This document shows positions 8,214 to 17,072 of a stretch of 64,000 nucleotides of DNA, piece by piece (position 1 is the stretch's first letter; every line of letters begins with the position of its first letter). The position numbers and the translations under genes were made by a program. Under the pieces are notes generated by a model that worked only from the letters and a program-made list of their open reading frames with translations, was not told the origin of the DNA and searched no databases. This DNA comes from Hymenobacter tibetensis (GTDB lineage: Bacteria > Bacteroidota > Bacteroidia > Cytophagales > Hymenobacteraceae): positions 958,001-1,022,000 of the forward strand of contig NZ_CP094669.1 in assembly GCF_022827545.1 (NCBI RefSeq), in the 5' to 3' direction.

Positions 8214-8876
8214 TTACAAAGATGATGTGCGCGCTATTTCATCGGAGAGGTGCACTTTGATACCGCCACCGTCATCTTCGGCCGCACGTAGCATGGCTTG
8301 CGCCACGGCAGCAGCGGGCACGGGCCGGTATTTCCGCAACGGGCCCAGCAACAGCGGATTCAGGGCGCGGAGCAGAATGGCGCCGATTCGTTCTGCGGGC
8401 CGTTTCTCGTTCCGCTCGCCCAGCAGCAAGGAAGGCCGGAAGAAATGGATAGCTCGGAAAGGCGTCTGCTGCACGGCCGCTTCCATCTCACCTTTCACAC
8501 GGTTGTAGTAGATGCGCGAGCCGGCATCGGCGCCCATGGCCGATACCAGTAACAGCTGCGACGCAAAGTTGCGGGCCGTAAGCGCTGCCAGCGTTACCAC
8601 GTACAAGTAATCGACGCGGTAAAACGCTTCTCTGGAGCCCGCCTGCCGCATGGTGGTACCTAGGCAACAATACACATCATCAGCAATTAAACTCATGCTG
8701 TGTTGCTCTAACTGGTCGAAATCCAGGACCCGCTGCTCTAATTTAGGATGAACCTGAGTCAACGGCTTACGTCCGACGGCAATAACTTTGGCGTAGCGGT
8801 TGGAGGCCAGCAGCAAGGGCAGCAACTGGGAACCAATCAGACCACTGGCCCCGGCGATGATAGCGGTTTTCTGCAT
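8214..8876 (-). CDS. NAD(P)H-binding Rossmann-fold oxidoreductase-like protein
   Basis: 220 residues from ATG 8876; an open frame extends to 9059, but the Rossmann start (MQKTAIIAGASGLIGSQLL) is at the internal ATG. The dinucleotide motif GASGLIG and the following VGRKPL match the atypical short-chain dehydrogenase family typified by eukaryotic HTATIP2/TIP30 and bacterial NAD(P)H-binding homologues. A catalytic-type YYNRVKGEME (Tyr...Lys) follows near residue 130, and FFRPSLLLGER is typical of the same family. Substrate unknown. It stands alone on the minus strand. Confidence 0.8.
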   Translation of the reverse strand: MQKTAIIAGASGLIGSQLLPLLLASNRYAKVIAVGRKPLTQVHPKLEQRVLDFDQLEQHSMSLIADDVYCCLGTTMRQAGSREAFYRVDYLYVVTLAALTARNFASQLLLVSAMGADAGSRIYYNRVKGEMEAAVQQTPFRAIHFFRPSLLLGERNEKRPAERIGAILLRALNPLLLGPLRKYRPVPAAAVAQAMLRAAEDDGGGIKVHLSDEIARTSSL

Positions 8877-9135
8877 GATAAAGAGGTAGCAACAAATGGC
8901 CGAGAGCCGGACGCCCGCACAGCAAACCAACAGAAACAGTCTTAAGGGCCTGCCGTGGTACGTAAACCCGGTGAGTAGGGTAGGCCAACAGCAGAAAGAT
9001 GCTGTTATTACTTGTTGCGTTGCCTGCTTACAAAGAACCTGGCTGCAGGTTCCTTTCATCTACAGTCCGGCGCGTGTGCAGTACTGCTGAAGGTGCCATT
9101 ATCCGCAAGGCGTCGCTGTGAACATGTATCTAGTG

Positions 9136-9215
9136 CTGTCATTCCAACGCAGGAGGAATCTGGGTTAATTTGTTCTAATAATTTCACTCAGATTCCTCCT
9201 GCGTTGGAATGACAG
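9136..9215. repeat. perfect 27-bp inverted repeat, REP/MITE-like
   Basis: Arms 9136-9162 and 9189-9215 are exact reverse complements over 27 bases (outer CTGTCATTCCAACGC, inner end GGAGGAATCTG) with a 26-base loop. It lies in the 383-base gap between the Rossmann gene and the HD gene, not at a gene end with a T-tract, so it is not an ordinary terminator. A diverged relative lies at 22474-22545. No flanking direct duplication was identified. Confidence 0.85.
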
Positions 9216-9259
9216 GGCTTGTGTAGATAGGCTTTAAGAACCAAGCGGGAGCTTGCTAA

Positions 9260-9847
9260 TCAGGCAAGTAGTTTCTCTCGTACTTCCCTGAGCCGTTCCT
9301 GCTTGGCCGCCTCGCGCCACGCCACGGCGGTAGCAGTCCAGTAATGGTGCTGCGCTAGAAATTGCTCTTGCGAACGATTCCAGGCGTTTTCGTCGGCGGT
9401 TATAAGCTGGCGCGCCTGAAACTCCAGAAACAGCGTGTGGGCTATGGGCTCAAAGTCGGGGCGGCCCAGGTAGTCGAGGTCGGCGTCGCAGAGGATTTCG
9501 GCTAGGTGCGAATGCGGATCCTGGGGCAGGCGAGTCGCCATGATCATCTCGCAGATCGTGTCAATCTGGGTAGCAGTGTACTCGAAACGGGGCAACATTT
9601 CACGTACGAGGGTACAGCCCTCCACTTCATGCCCCGTGAACGTGCGCAGAAACCCAGTGTCGTGGTACAGAGCCGCTGTGCGCAGGAGTTGGCGGTCGGT
9701 TTCGGCAGTGATGCCTTCGGCCGTAGCTAGCTGCATCGCCGCCTGCGTCACATCCAAGGTGTGGTGCACACCATGGTAGTAGAGAATGGCCGGCAGGTGG
9801 GCACGCAACTCGTGCAAAATGTACTCTTCAGCAAGCTCAACATTCAT
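9260..9847 (-). CDS. HD-domain phosphohydrolase-like protein
   Basis: 195 residues forming one HD domain. Metal-ligand candidates appear in the usual order: YYHGVHH (residues 23-29), LYHDTGF (His62-Asp63), a GHEVEG segment, and DADLDYLGR (Asp about 119). The helical pattern and length agree with small stand-alone HD proteins that hydrolyse nucleotides or phosphate esters. No nucleotide-specificity domain or signalling domain is attached. The actual substrate is not predictable from sequence. The gene is monocistronic on the minus strand; the signalling block that follows is on the other strand. Confidence 0.8.
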   Translation of the reverse strand: MNVELAEEYILHELRAHLPAILYYHGVHHTLDVTQAAMQLATAEGITAETDRQLLRTAALYHDTGFLRTFTGHEVEGCTLVREMLPRFEYTATQIDTICEMIMATRLPQDPHSHLAEILCDADLDYLGRPDFEPIAHTLFLEFQARQLITADENAWNRSQEQFLAQHHYWTATAVAWREAAKQERLREVREKLLA

Positions 9848-10104
9848 GGGTTTCTGCTAACGGTCAGAAGGCACAGCAAGATATGCCTACCGGCAAATAT
9901 GTGCTTTTGGCAATTGATATTTGTGCTCCGTGAAAGCACGTGCGCTCCGAAAGATGGTAGGCTGGATTTTTCAACCTTTCTTTACTTACAGCAGCCCGGC
10001 AGTACAGCGCAAAACACTGGTGTCTGGTGCGCAAACTATCCCTGTGCTCTCGTCTCGATAGGTCTTACCACGTCTCGTACCTTCCGAACAGTCTCCACTT
10101 GAAC

Positions 10105-11478
10105 ATGAACATCAACACCGAGATATTATTCTCCGCCATAGTTGCTACGGGCATTGCAGGAGCGTTAAGTAAGTTTTTCAGCTTACCCATCCGCTCAGCA
10201 CGCTGGCACTTTCTGCTCACCCGGCTCTGGGTGCCAGGCGTGGCGCTGTTCCTACTGTCGGCCGTGTTTGGTGTGAAAAGTGAGCGGATCAACGATGTGT
10301 ACTGGTTGCTGGTGTTTGCGGCAACGGCGGCCATGCTTGTTAGGCTGCGCAATTACCGGCCAGCCCGCACCGTCTTGTTGGCTATGGCGCCGTTTGTGCT
10401 GTGGTTTGGGTTGGAGTTTTTGGTGGCCCTATTCGGCAACAGACTCATAAGGGAATACGAAGATGTGTTCGAGACGGCACAAGGCTTTACCATTTTCTGG
10501 ATGATAACCTTCGGGCTGATTGCTCGCAGCCAGAAAAAACAACTTGAAGCAGAGCGCTTAGTACGCGAAGAAGAAGAAAAGGCCAAGCAGCGCATTGAAG
10601 CCCAAAATTCCGAGCTAGAGCGAATGGTATCGGAGCGGACGGCGGCCCTCACGCAGCAAGCCGAGGAGCTGCGCTACACCCTTACTGAGCTCAAAACCAC
10701 GCAGGCACAGCTTATTCAGGCCGAAAAAATGGCCAGCTTGGGCGAGCTAACCGCCGGTATTGCCCACGAAATTCAGAATCCACTCAACTTCGTCAACAAT
10801 TTTTCGGAGGTATCGAGTGAGCTATTGCAAGAGTTGGAAGAAGAACAGCAAAAGCCCAACCGGGACACCGAGCTGGAAAGTGAACTGTTAGCCGACCTCA
10901 AGCAGAACTTGCAGAAAATCTCGCACCACGGGCACCGAGCCAGCAGTATTGTGCGGGGCATGCTAGAGCACAGCCGCGCCAGTACCGGCGAGCGGCAACT
11001 CACCGACCTCAATGCCCTCTGCGACGAGTATCTGCGCCTCGCCTACCACGGCCTGCGGGCCAAAGACAAAACCTTCAACGCCACCCTCGACACGCATTTC
11101 GATCCGACGCTGGGACCAGTCAACGTTATTTCGCAAGACGTGGGCCGCGTGCTGCTCAACTTGCTTACCAATGCTTTTTATGCGGTGCAGCAGCGCCAAA
11201 AGCGCCAGGAGCCCGGCTATAAGCCCACCGTCGTGGTGAGTACCAACAATAGAGCAGGCTGCACCGAAATCAGAGTGCGCGACAATGGTATGGGAATTCC
11301 AGAGAACGTGAAGCAGAAAATTTTTCAACCTTTCTTCACCACCAAGCCCACCGGCGAAGGCACTGGCCTGGGCCTCTCGTTGTCCTACGACATCATCACG
11401 AAAGGCCACGGCGGCAGCCTCAGTATGGAAAGTGAGGAAGGCAAGGGAACAGAGTTTATCATAACTCTGCCCATCTGA
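10105..11478 (+). CDS. membrane sensor histidine kinase
   Basis: 457 residues from ATG 10105 (an upstream in-frame start at 10027 adds a non-homologous leader). About four to five hydrophobic segments occupy residues 8-140, followed by a charged coiled coil (about 140-205; KKQLEAERLVREEEEKAKQR) and the DHp helix with GELTAGIAHEIQNPLNF (phospho-acceptor His221). The ATP-binding domain has the N box (NLLTNAFYAV), the G1 box (DNGMGIP) and TTKPTGEGTGLGLSLSY. The signal is unknown; there is no extracytoplasmic sensor domain of any size, so sensing may be within the membrane. First gene of a three-gene signalling block; 173 bases separate it from the receiver gene. Confidence 0.92.
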   Translation: MNINTEILFSAIVATGIAGALSKFFSLPIRSARWHFLLTRLWVPGVALFLLSAVFGVKSERINDVYWLLVFAATAAMLVRLRNYRPARTVLLAMAPFVLWFGLEFLVALFGNRLIREYEDVFETAQGFTIFWMITFGLIARSQKKQLEAERLVREEEEKAKQRIEAQNSELERMVSERTAALTQQAEELRYTLTELKTTQAQLIQAEKMASLGELTAGIAHEIQNPLNFVNNFSEVSSELLQELEEEQQKPNRDTELESELLADLKQNLQKISHHGHRASSIVRGMLEHSRASTGERQLTDLNALCDEYLRLAYHGLRAKDKTFNATLDTHFDPTLGPVNVISQDVGRVLLNLLTNAFYAVQQRQKRQEPGYKPTVVVSTNNRAGCTEIRVRDNGMGIPENVKQKIFQPFFTTKPTGEGTGLGLSLSYDIITKGHGGSLSMESEEGKGTEFIITLPI

Positions 11479-11651
11479 GCTAGTAAGGCTGCCTGTCCGA
11501 GCGCACCACTAGGTGAATAAGGCCGCGCTACAGCTCCCAGAAATCAGCAGCAGGCGCTACTTTTTCGCCCTAACTTTAGACACCATATCCGCCTGCACTT
11601 CGGGTCCACAACCGGGGTGGTAGGCCCCTAGCCACCTAGCACCAGAACACA

Positions 11652-12041
11652 ATGAAAATATTGGTCGTCGACGACGAAGTGGACGTACGGACGTTGTTTG
11701 AGCAGCGCTTTCGGCGCGAAATTCGGAGCGGGGAGTTCACCTTTTCCTTTGCCTACTCGGGCGAAGAGGCGCTTAACTATCTGCACAGCCACGTGTCGGA
11801 AGTGGTGCTAATTCTGTCTGACATCAACATGCCGGGTATGAGCGGGCTGGAACTGCTGCGGCGTGTGAAGCAGGAGTACGCTGCCCCACCGCCCGCGCCA
11901 CCCCTGGTCATGATGATAACTGCCTACGGCGACACGGAAAGCTACAACCAAGCTATGCAGCTCGGAGCCAATGATTTCCTAACCAAACCCGTAGATTTTG
12001 CCGCTCTCAAAGAAAAATTAGTCTCGCTGGAGAAGCTATGA
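11652..12041 (+). CDS. single-domain response regulator
   Basis: 129 residues comprising only a receiver domain: acidic pair VVDDE (residues 5-9), phospho-acceptor Asp57 in LILSDINMPGMSG, a T/S-type switch at MITAYG and the conserved Lys in TKPVDF. There is no output domain, so it probably acts by protein contact or as a phosphate relay. It overlaps the cyclase gene by 4 bases (ATGA, 12038-12041), which couples their translation, and is similar in sequence to that gene's own receiver, suggesting duplication. Confidence 0.92.
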   Translation: MKILVVDDEVDVRTLFEQRFRREIRSGEFTFSFAYSGEEALNYLHSHVSEVVLILSDINMPGMSGLELLRRVKQEYAAPPPAPPLVMMITAYGDTESYNQAMQLGANDFLTKPVDFAALKEKLVSLEKL

Positions 12042-13084
12042 AAACGAAAATTTTGGTGGTCGATGACGAAGCCGATTTGGAGTTGCTGATCAAGCAAAAG
12101 TTCCGGCGGCAGATTCGCGAAGGGGTGTACGAGTTCAAGTTTGCTGGCAACGGCCAGGAAGCACTCGACACCATTCGCGACACGCCGGACCTGGACATCA
12201 TTCTCTCCGACATCAACATGCCCGTCATGGACGGGCTGACGCTGCTTACCAAGCTGCACGATCTGAATTCGGTGCTGAAAACCGTGATGGTGTCGGCCTA
12301 CGGCGACATGGAAAACATTCGGACGGCCATGAACCGTGGGGCCTTCGACTTTGTGTGCAAGCCCGTGGACTTCGCCGACCTGGAAGTGACCATGCAGAAA
12401 ACGGCCAGCCACGTGCAGCAGCTGCGCGAAACCTTGCGCGCTATTCAGGAAAACAACATCCTGAAGATGTACGTGGATGAAACGGTTATCAACTTCATGG
12501 CGCGCCCCGGCTTCGAGGATACCCTCATGGCCAGCGAAACAGTCGAAGCCACCGTGGCCTTTGTTGATATCTGTGGGTTCACCGCACTGTCGGAGGTGCT
12601 GCCGGCTCACACGGTGGTAACGCTGCTCAATACCTACTTCGACCAGATGGTGAAGGAGATAATTGCGCAGGGTGGCTACATTGATAAGTTCATGGGTGAC
12701 GCCGTAATGGCCGTGTTCCGAGGCGAATATCACCTCGACCGAGCCATTGATGCCGCCTTGTCGGTGCGCACGCTCATCCAGAACCAGCAAAGCACCCTCC
12801 CCGACGGCACTAGCTACCAGCCGCAGGTGTCCATCGGCATCAACACTGGTGAAATGGTGAGCGGCAACATCGGTTCGGCCTCTCTCCGCCGCCTCGACTA
12901 CACCGTCATCGGCGACACCGTGAATGTGAGCCAACGTCTGCAGGGAGCCGCGCAGCCTAACCAGATTATTATCACGGAAGCCATTTATCAGAAAGTAAAG
13001 GAATCGTTTCAATGCCAGCCCGTGGGGGAGCTGAAACTAAAGAATAAAGCCAACCCCGTGATGACGTATGAAGTAGTGGCGTAA
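12038..13084 (+). CDS. response regulator with class III adenylate cyclase output
   Basis: 348 residues: receiver domain 1-125 (phospho-acceptor Asp58), helical linker 125-165, class III cyclase domain 165-348. The two metal-binding aspartates are Asp177 (AFVDICGFT) and Asp221 (DKFMGDAV). Purine-selecting positions are Lys217 and Asp293 (VIGDTVN), the adenylate-type pair rather than the Glu/Cys of guanylate cyclases; the transition-state Asn296 and Arg300 are present. So it is probably an active, phosphorylation-controlled cAMP synthase. It sits directly after the histidine kinase and receiver, and faces a gene for a cyclic-nucleotide-binding protein across a shared terminator. Confidence 0.92.
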   Translation: MKTKILVVDDEADLELLIKQKFRRQIREGVYEFKFAGNGQEALDTIRDTPDLDIILSDINMPVMDGLTLLTKLHDLNSVLKTVMVSAYGDMENIRTAMNRGAFDFVCKPVDFADLEVTMQKTASHVQQLRETLRAIQENNILKMYVDETVINFMARPGFEDTLMASETVEATVAFVDICGFTALSEVLPAHTVVTLLNTYFDQMVKEIIAQGGYIDKFMGDAVMAVFRGEYHLDRAIDAALSVRTLIQNQQSTLPDGTSYQPQVSIGINTGEMVSGNIGSASLRRLDYTVIGDTVNVSQRLQGAAQPNQIIITEAIYQKVKESFQCQPVGELKLKNKANPVMTYEVVA

Positions 13085-13131
13085 GCTGCCACAACGGCTG
13101 AAGTATCGTGCATCTACAGCAGGCCAACTAT

Positions 13132-13177
13132 AAAGACGAGCGCCCAGCCTTTTATTAGGGCTGGGCGCTCGTCTTTT
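13132..13177. terminator. bidirectional terminator
   Basis: Stem AAAGACGAGCGCCCAGCC (13132-13149) with GGCTGGGCGCTCGTCTTT (13159-13176), loop 9 bases, no mismatch. It lies between the convergent cyclase gene and the cyclic-nucleotide-binding transporter-like gene and has T-tracts for both. Confidence 0.92.
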
Positions 13178-13214
13178 GTAGGTAGACTGTTAGTGAAGTG
13201 CTGAGCTTCAACAG

Positions 13215-15986
13215 CTACTGGGGAAGTTGCATCTTCTCGTTTTGGCGGCGCAGGCGCTGGCAGAGCACCCGCAACACGTTGCGCAGTACTTCACCGCGTT
13301 CCTCCATCACGTCGTAGAAGTCTTCTTGGTCGAGGCGGAACGCCACTACGGGACCGTGCGCCACGGCCGTAGCAGAGCGGGGTTCGGCATCGAGGAGGGC
13401 CAGTTCGCCAAAAAAGTCGCCTTTCTTGAAGGTAGCTAGCTGCTGAGGGCCGTTGAATACGCCCACTTCGCCTTCATACACGATGAAGAGTGAGGTGCCC
13501 AGGTCGCCTTTGGCAAAGATTTCCTGTCCCTCATGGAAGGTTACTTCCTTCATAATGGGTACGATGCTGCTCAGCACGTTTTCGGGCGTTTCGGCAAACA
13601 AGGCCGTATGGTGCAGCACTTGTACCCGGTCGTGAGCGGAAATAGTTGCGGCGGCGGCATGATGGGCCATACGTTGGGAGGCTATAGTGGAATTTTCATT
13701 GCACAGCTGCTGATGCAACGCAGGTTGCCGGTGAGCTAGCTGTTCCAAGGTGGCAAAGGCACTTTCTCGCACCAGTAAGCTAGGGCTGCTCAAGTGGGGT
13801 AGTAGCTGCGGCATAGTACCGGCCGTGGGCTGCCAGTGCGGTAGGGCCACGCTTACCGTCCATTCCGAAAACGTGGTTTCGCCCAGCCGAACCACCAGCA
13901 GCACCACATCAACAGGCACAGCTGGAACACCCAGCAACCGGTCGAAGGTGCGGATTTTGTCGGGGTTGGGCAGCACGTCCAGCAAGGCTTGCAACCCCTG
14001 GTAGAGCGAGCGAGGAATGATGTTATCGAGGATTTCCAGGGCGTTGGCCTGCCGCTCACGGGCGGCGTGAGCCACGCCGCGTTGCGCGTCGGCAATGAAT
14101 TGCGGGGGGTAGAGCTGGAGCAGGAGCCCAAAGATTCGTTGCTGCACTCGGGTTAGCTCATAGTCGAGGGCACGCCGTAGCTCAGTGGGAGCGGTGGCAA
14201 GGCCATGCAGAAGTTGTTGGGCGAGTTGTAGTTCTTCCCGCACCAACGCCTGGAACATGGGCCCATCGGCGGGGTCTTGGTCGAAGGTACGCAAGGCGCG
14301 TAACGCCACTTCGCGCCCAAACAAGCGGGGCTGTTTCAGCAAGGTCAGCAGAGCTTGCCGGCTGGCGGGAGTCTGGATGTGGCCGTACACGTGCGCCAAC
14401 CGTTGCAGCTGTACTTCCTCGGTGGTGTTTTGAAGCGCTTCGGCCAACAACGGCACAGCCGTTTCGCCTAGCTGAACAAGGCGGGCAGTAGCCCGCCGTC
14501 GCTGCGTCCGGTCGGAGAGGCCCGCAATCAACTGGCGGATATGGTCGTCGTTGATAGCCTCGGAAGCCTGCTCGGCCTGGGTGGCGGTAGGTTGATGCCA
14601 GCCCGTACCAGACGACGCTGGCGCTTCGGCATCATCGGTGAAGCGGCGGCTAACGGCGTGGTGTAGCTCGGCTAGGTAGTGGCCATAGGTGCGGTGCAGA
14701 AACAGCAGGGCCCCCGCCGCAAATAAGCCCATCCATACGAACGGTAGCCACTCGTTTAGCTCCGGCAGGTAGTGTAACGCAAACAGCAGGAACCCAGCCA
14801 GCGCCATCCCCAACGGCTCGAAAAAGCCCTTGGCGGTGGTGTGAGCCTGCAACCGCTCGGTTGCCGAAAGCGCCTGAAACAGCACCAGAAATACCGGGTC
14901 GAACACCGCCCGCCGCAACACTTCCAACCCCAAAAACAACCCGCAGAAGTACAGCAACATCACCGAATCGGGAGCGGCTGCGAATTCCAAGCCGCCAAAC
15001 ACCAGCACTCCTAGCACTACGGCGGCCGGCAGCGCCAATAGCATCAGGCGAATACCTAGCCGCTCCAACGTAACCTGCGAGAGCAGCACCTTGAACACCA
15101 TGGCCAGCAGGTAAGTCAGGGCCAGGACGGTACCCAAATACCGCATCAGCGTGGCTTGGTCGTGAAATTTGTGCTTGACGTTCACGAAGAAGGAGTACTC
15201 GACGCCCGTTGTGACGGCCGCCACGGCCATCAAGCTCAGGCACATAGACAACACCAACTGGCTGTTGCCGGACCAGCGCTGAAGCAGAGGGGCAGCGTCT
15301 TGCTGCCGGTGGCGCCGGGCTACCGATTTCACCTCTACCACGTGTGAGGCCAACGTGGTACGCAGCGTAAACAACGCGCCTACGTAGGCCCCGAATGCTA
15401 GTAGCAGCAGAAACAACAAATCGGTGTGGCCGTGCACCAGAATGGCAAGTACCGCACCCAGTGCCTTGGCGGGCATATCACCGGAACTGATGAGGCTAAA
15501 GAGGCGCTTGCTTTGCCGCACATCAAACACCACGGCCGATACGCCCCAGAATTCCAAGTTGGTGAGCAGATAGATGATGCGGTAGCCCGCCATAATGGCC
15601 ACCGCTGCCGCCACCGAGTGCCCTACGGCGACTAACACGCCCAGCACACCCGTCAGCACCACTACCGCTAGCAGCACCCGCACCGCCAGGCGCTGTAGTT
15701 GCAGCTGGTGCTCGAAATGCGTGTACACTTTGCCGACGGCCATAAGCGCCAACGCGGCTACCCCGTAGGCCAGCGGCAGGTTGCGCTCGGGGTTGTTTTC
15801 GAGCAGAATAACGTTGGCCGCCACGTACACCAGAATGGTGCCGATGCCCAGTAGAAAGTTGTGCAGAAAGAACAGCCACACCGTCTTTCCCTCATCGGGG
15901 CGGATGCCAAGAAAGCGGTGCCAAGTGGTAGGGAGTATCAAGTAGCCTGCAAGTAGGTTCGTAGCGGCAAGGTACGGCAGATTCAC
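13215..15986 (-). CDS. nucleotide-transporter-like membrane protein with HEAT repeats and cyclic-nucleotide-binding domain
   Basis: 923 residues from GTG 15986. Residues 1-430 have about 12 hydrophobic segments and resemble the ATP/ADP translocase (Npt/TLC) branch of the major facilitator superfamily. Residues 470-740 are helical with HEAT-like pairs (TARLVQLGETAVPLLAEAL; EVALRALRTF). Residues 770-900 form a cyclic-nucleotide-binding domain: the phosphate-binding cassette reads FFGELALLDAEPRSATAVA, including the Gly-Glu and Arg needed for cAMP. The likely role is a membrane protein gated or regulated by cAMP; whether it transports nucleotides is unproven. It converges with the adenylate cyclase operon. 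Similar three-part proteins occur in other Bacteroidota. Confidence 0.82.
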   Translation of the reverse strand: MNLPYLAATNLLAGYLILPTTWHRFLGIRPDEGKTVWLFFLHNFLLGIGTILVYVAANVILLENNPERNLPLAYGVAALALMAVGKVYTHFEHQLQLQRLAVRVLLAVVVLTGVLGVLVAVGHSVAAAVAIMAGYRIIYLLTNLEFWGVSAVVFDVRQSKRLFSLISSGDMPAKALGAVLAILVHGHTDLLFLLLLAFGAYVGALFTLRTTLASHVVEVKSVARRHRQQDAAPLLQRWSGNSQLVLSMCLSLMAVAAVTTGVEYSFFVNVKHKFHDQATLMRYLGTVLALTYLLAMVFKVLLSQVTLERLGIRLMLLALPAAVVLGVLVFGGLEFAAAPDSVMLLYFCGLFLGLEVLRRAVFDPVFLVLFQALSATERLQAHTTAKGFFEPLGMALAGFLLFALHYLPELNEWLPFVWMGLFAAGALLFLHRTYGHYLAELHHAVSRRFTDDAEAPASSGTGWHQPTATQAEQASEAINDDHIRQLIAGLSDRTQRRRATARLVQLGETAVPLLAEALQNTTEEVQLQRLAHVYGHIQTPASRQALLTLLKQPRLFGREVALRALRTFDQDPADGPMFQALVREELQLAQQLLHGLATAPTELRRALDYELTRVQQRIFGLLLQLYPPQFIADAQRGVAHAARERQANALEILDNIIPRSLYQGLQALLDVLPNPDKIRTFDRLLGVPAVPVDVVLLVVRLGETTFSEWTVSVALPHWQPTAGTMPQLLPHLSSPSLLVRESAFATLEQLAHRQPALHQQLCNENSTIASQRMAHHAAAATISAHDRVQVLHHTALFAETPENVLSSIVPIMKEVTFHEGQEIFAKGDLGTSLFIVYEGEVGVFNGPQQLATFKKGDFFGELALLDAEPRSATAVAHGPVVAFRLDQEDFYDVMEERGEVLRNVLRVLCQRLRRQNEKMQLPQ

Positions 15987-16133
15987 CTACAAGGAAACGA
16001 GCTACAGGTTAACTTCTGCACACTGCGCTGGCCTGCCCTCTGGCTGTGCGCTACGGCGTAAAACGGGTGCCCCAAAGCGCCACAGGCGAGCACTGCAACT
16101 GTTGGTAGCGCTGCATGTGCCAACCTACGGACC

Positions 16134-16976
16134 CTACTTGGTTTTTGCTACCAGTTGCGTGTACTCCGGGAAAAGCTGCACTTCTCCGCGCTTATACAGC
16201 GTGCCCAGCGCCTTCTTGAACACCTTCTTGCTCATGCCTAGGCGGCGGTAGATGTCGTCGGGCTCACTCTTGTCGCCAACTTGGAGCCGGCCCTCGGGTG
16301 CTTGGCGCAAGGCTTCCAGCAAGGTGTCGGCAGCGGCCAGGGCTTCGTCGTACCCCACACGTTGCAGGCTGATATCCAGCTTGCCGTCCTCCCGAATCTG
16401 ACGCACGTAGCCGGTGGGCATGTCGCCGAGGCGCAGGGGCTTAAACACTTCGTTGTGATACAGCAGCCCTTGGTGGGTGCCGTTCACGATGACTTTGTAG
16501 CCCATATCTGTTTCATCGGCCACAAACAGATGCACTTCGTCTCCGGCCTTGCCAGGGAAAGGCATATCGGTGGGAAGCTGCCGCTCCCATTTGGCGGTGG
16601 CTACAATGCGGTCCGAAGTGTCATCAAGGTACACGTACACGGTTTCGCGCTGGCCCACGCGCAAACTGCGGCGCTGGTTGCGGTAGGGGAGGAATAGGTC
16701 TTTCTCGAGGCCCCAGTCTAGGAAGGCTCCGAGTGGCGTTACGTCGCGTACGGTTAGGGCCGCAAATTCGCCAACCTTCACCAGGGGGTCGAGGGTGGTG
16801 GCAATGAGGCGGTCTTCGGAGTCGCGGTACACAAACACGCGCAGCACGTCGCCGATGCGGGTGCCCGTAGGAATGTATTTGCGCGGAATCAACATGTCGC
16901 CGTCGTCGGACCGCAGGTACATGCCAAAATCGACCTCGCGGTCCACTTCCAGTTCGTTGTAGTCGCCGAGTAGCAT
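16134..16976 (-). CDS. cvfB: S1-domain RNA-binding protein, CvfB/YitL-like
   Basis: 280 residues from ATG 16976; the frame extends to 17057 without homology. The sequence follows the CvfB layout: three S1-like segments (GMYLRSDDGDMLIPRKYIP; LTVRDVTPLGAFLDWGLEKDLFLP; HLFVADETDMGYKVIVNGTHQGLLYHNEVF) and a C-terminal winged helix (DDIYRRLGMSKKVFKKALGTLYKRGEVQL). In Staphylococcus CvfB binds RNA and affects virulence gene expression; here it is expected to be a cytoplasmic RNA-binding regulator. It lies 97 bases downstream of the M20 peptidase on the same strand. Confidence 0.88.
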   Translation of the reverse strand: MLLGDYNELEVDREVDFGMYLRSDDGDMLIPRKYIPTGTRIGDVLRVFVYRDSEDRLIATTLDPLVKVGEFAALTVRDVTPLGAFLDWGLEKDLFLPYRNQRRSLRVGQRETVYVYLDDTSDRIVATAKWERQLPTDMPFPGKAGDEVHLFVADETDMGYKVIVNGTHQGLLYHNEVFKPLRLGDMPTGYVRQIREDGKLDISLQRVGYDEALAAADTLLEALRQAPEGRLQVGDKSEPDDIYRRLGMSKKVFKKALGTLYKRGEVQLFPEYTQLVAKTK

Positions 16977-17072
16977 AGAGGGGTGTTGGGGTAAGGAGAG
17001 GAACAGCAAAGATACGTGTACGGCCGCCAGGCTGTCTTGCACGACCAGCGGAGCCAATATGTAGCGCGCTCT

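Noticed and set aside
9136..9215. Reading the perfect palindrome at 9136 as a transcription terminator
   Set aside because: It has a 26-base loop, no T-tract on either side, and is 45 bases past the stop of the minus-strand HD gene with no U-run; a repeat element fits better.
11942..13012. 356-codon minus-strand frame opposite the response regulator-cyclase gene
   Set aside because: It is the mirror of a strongly supported coding sequence with intact catalytic residues; the translation is His/Gly/Val-rich with no domain. High-GC genes often leave long open antisense frames.
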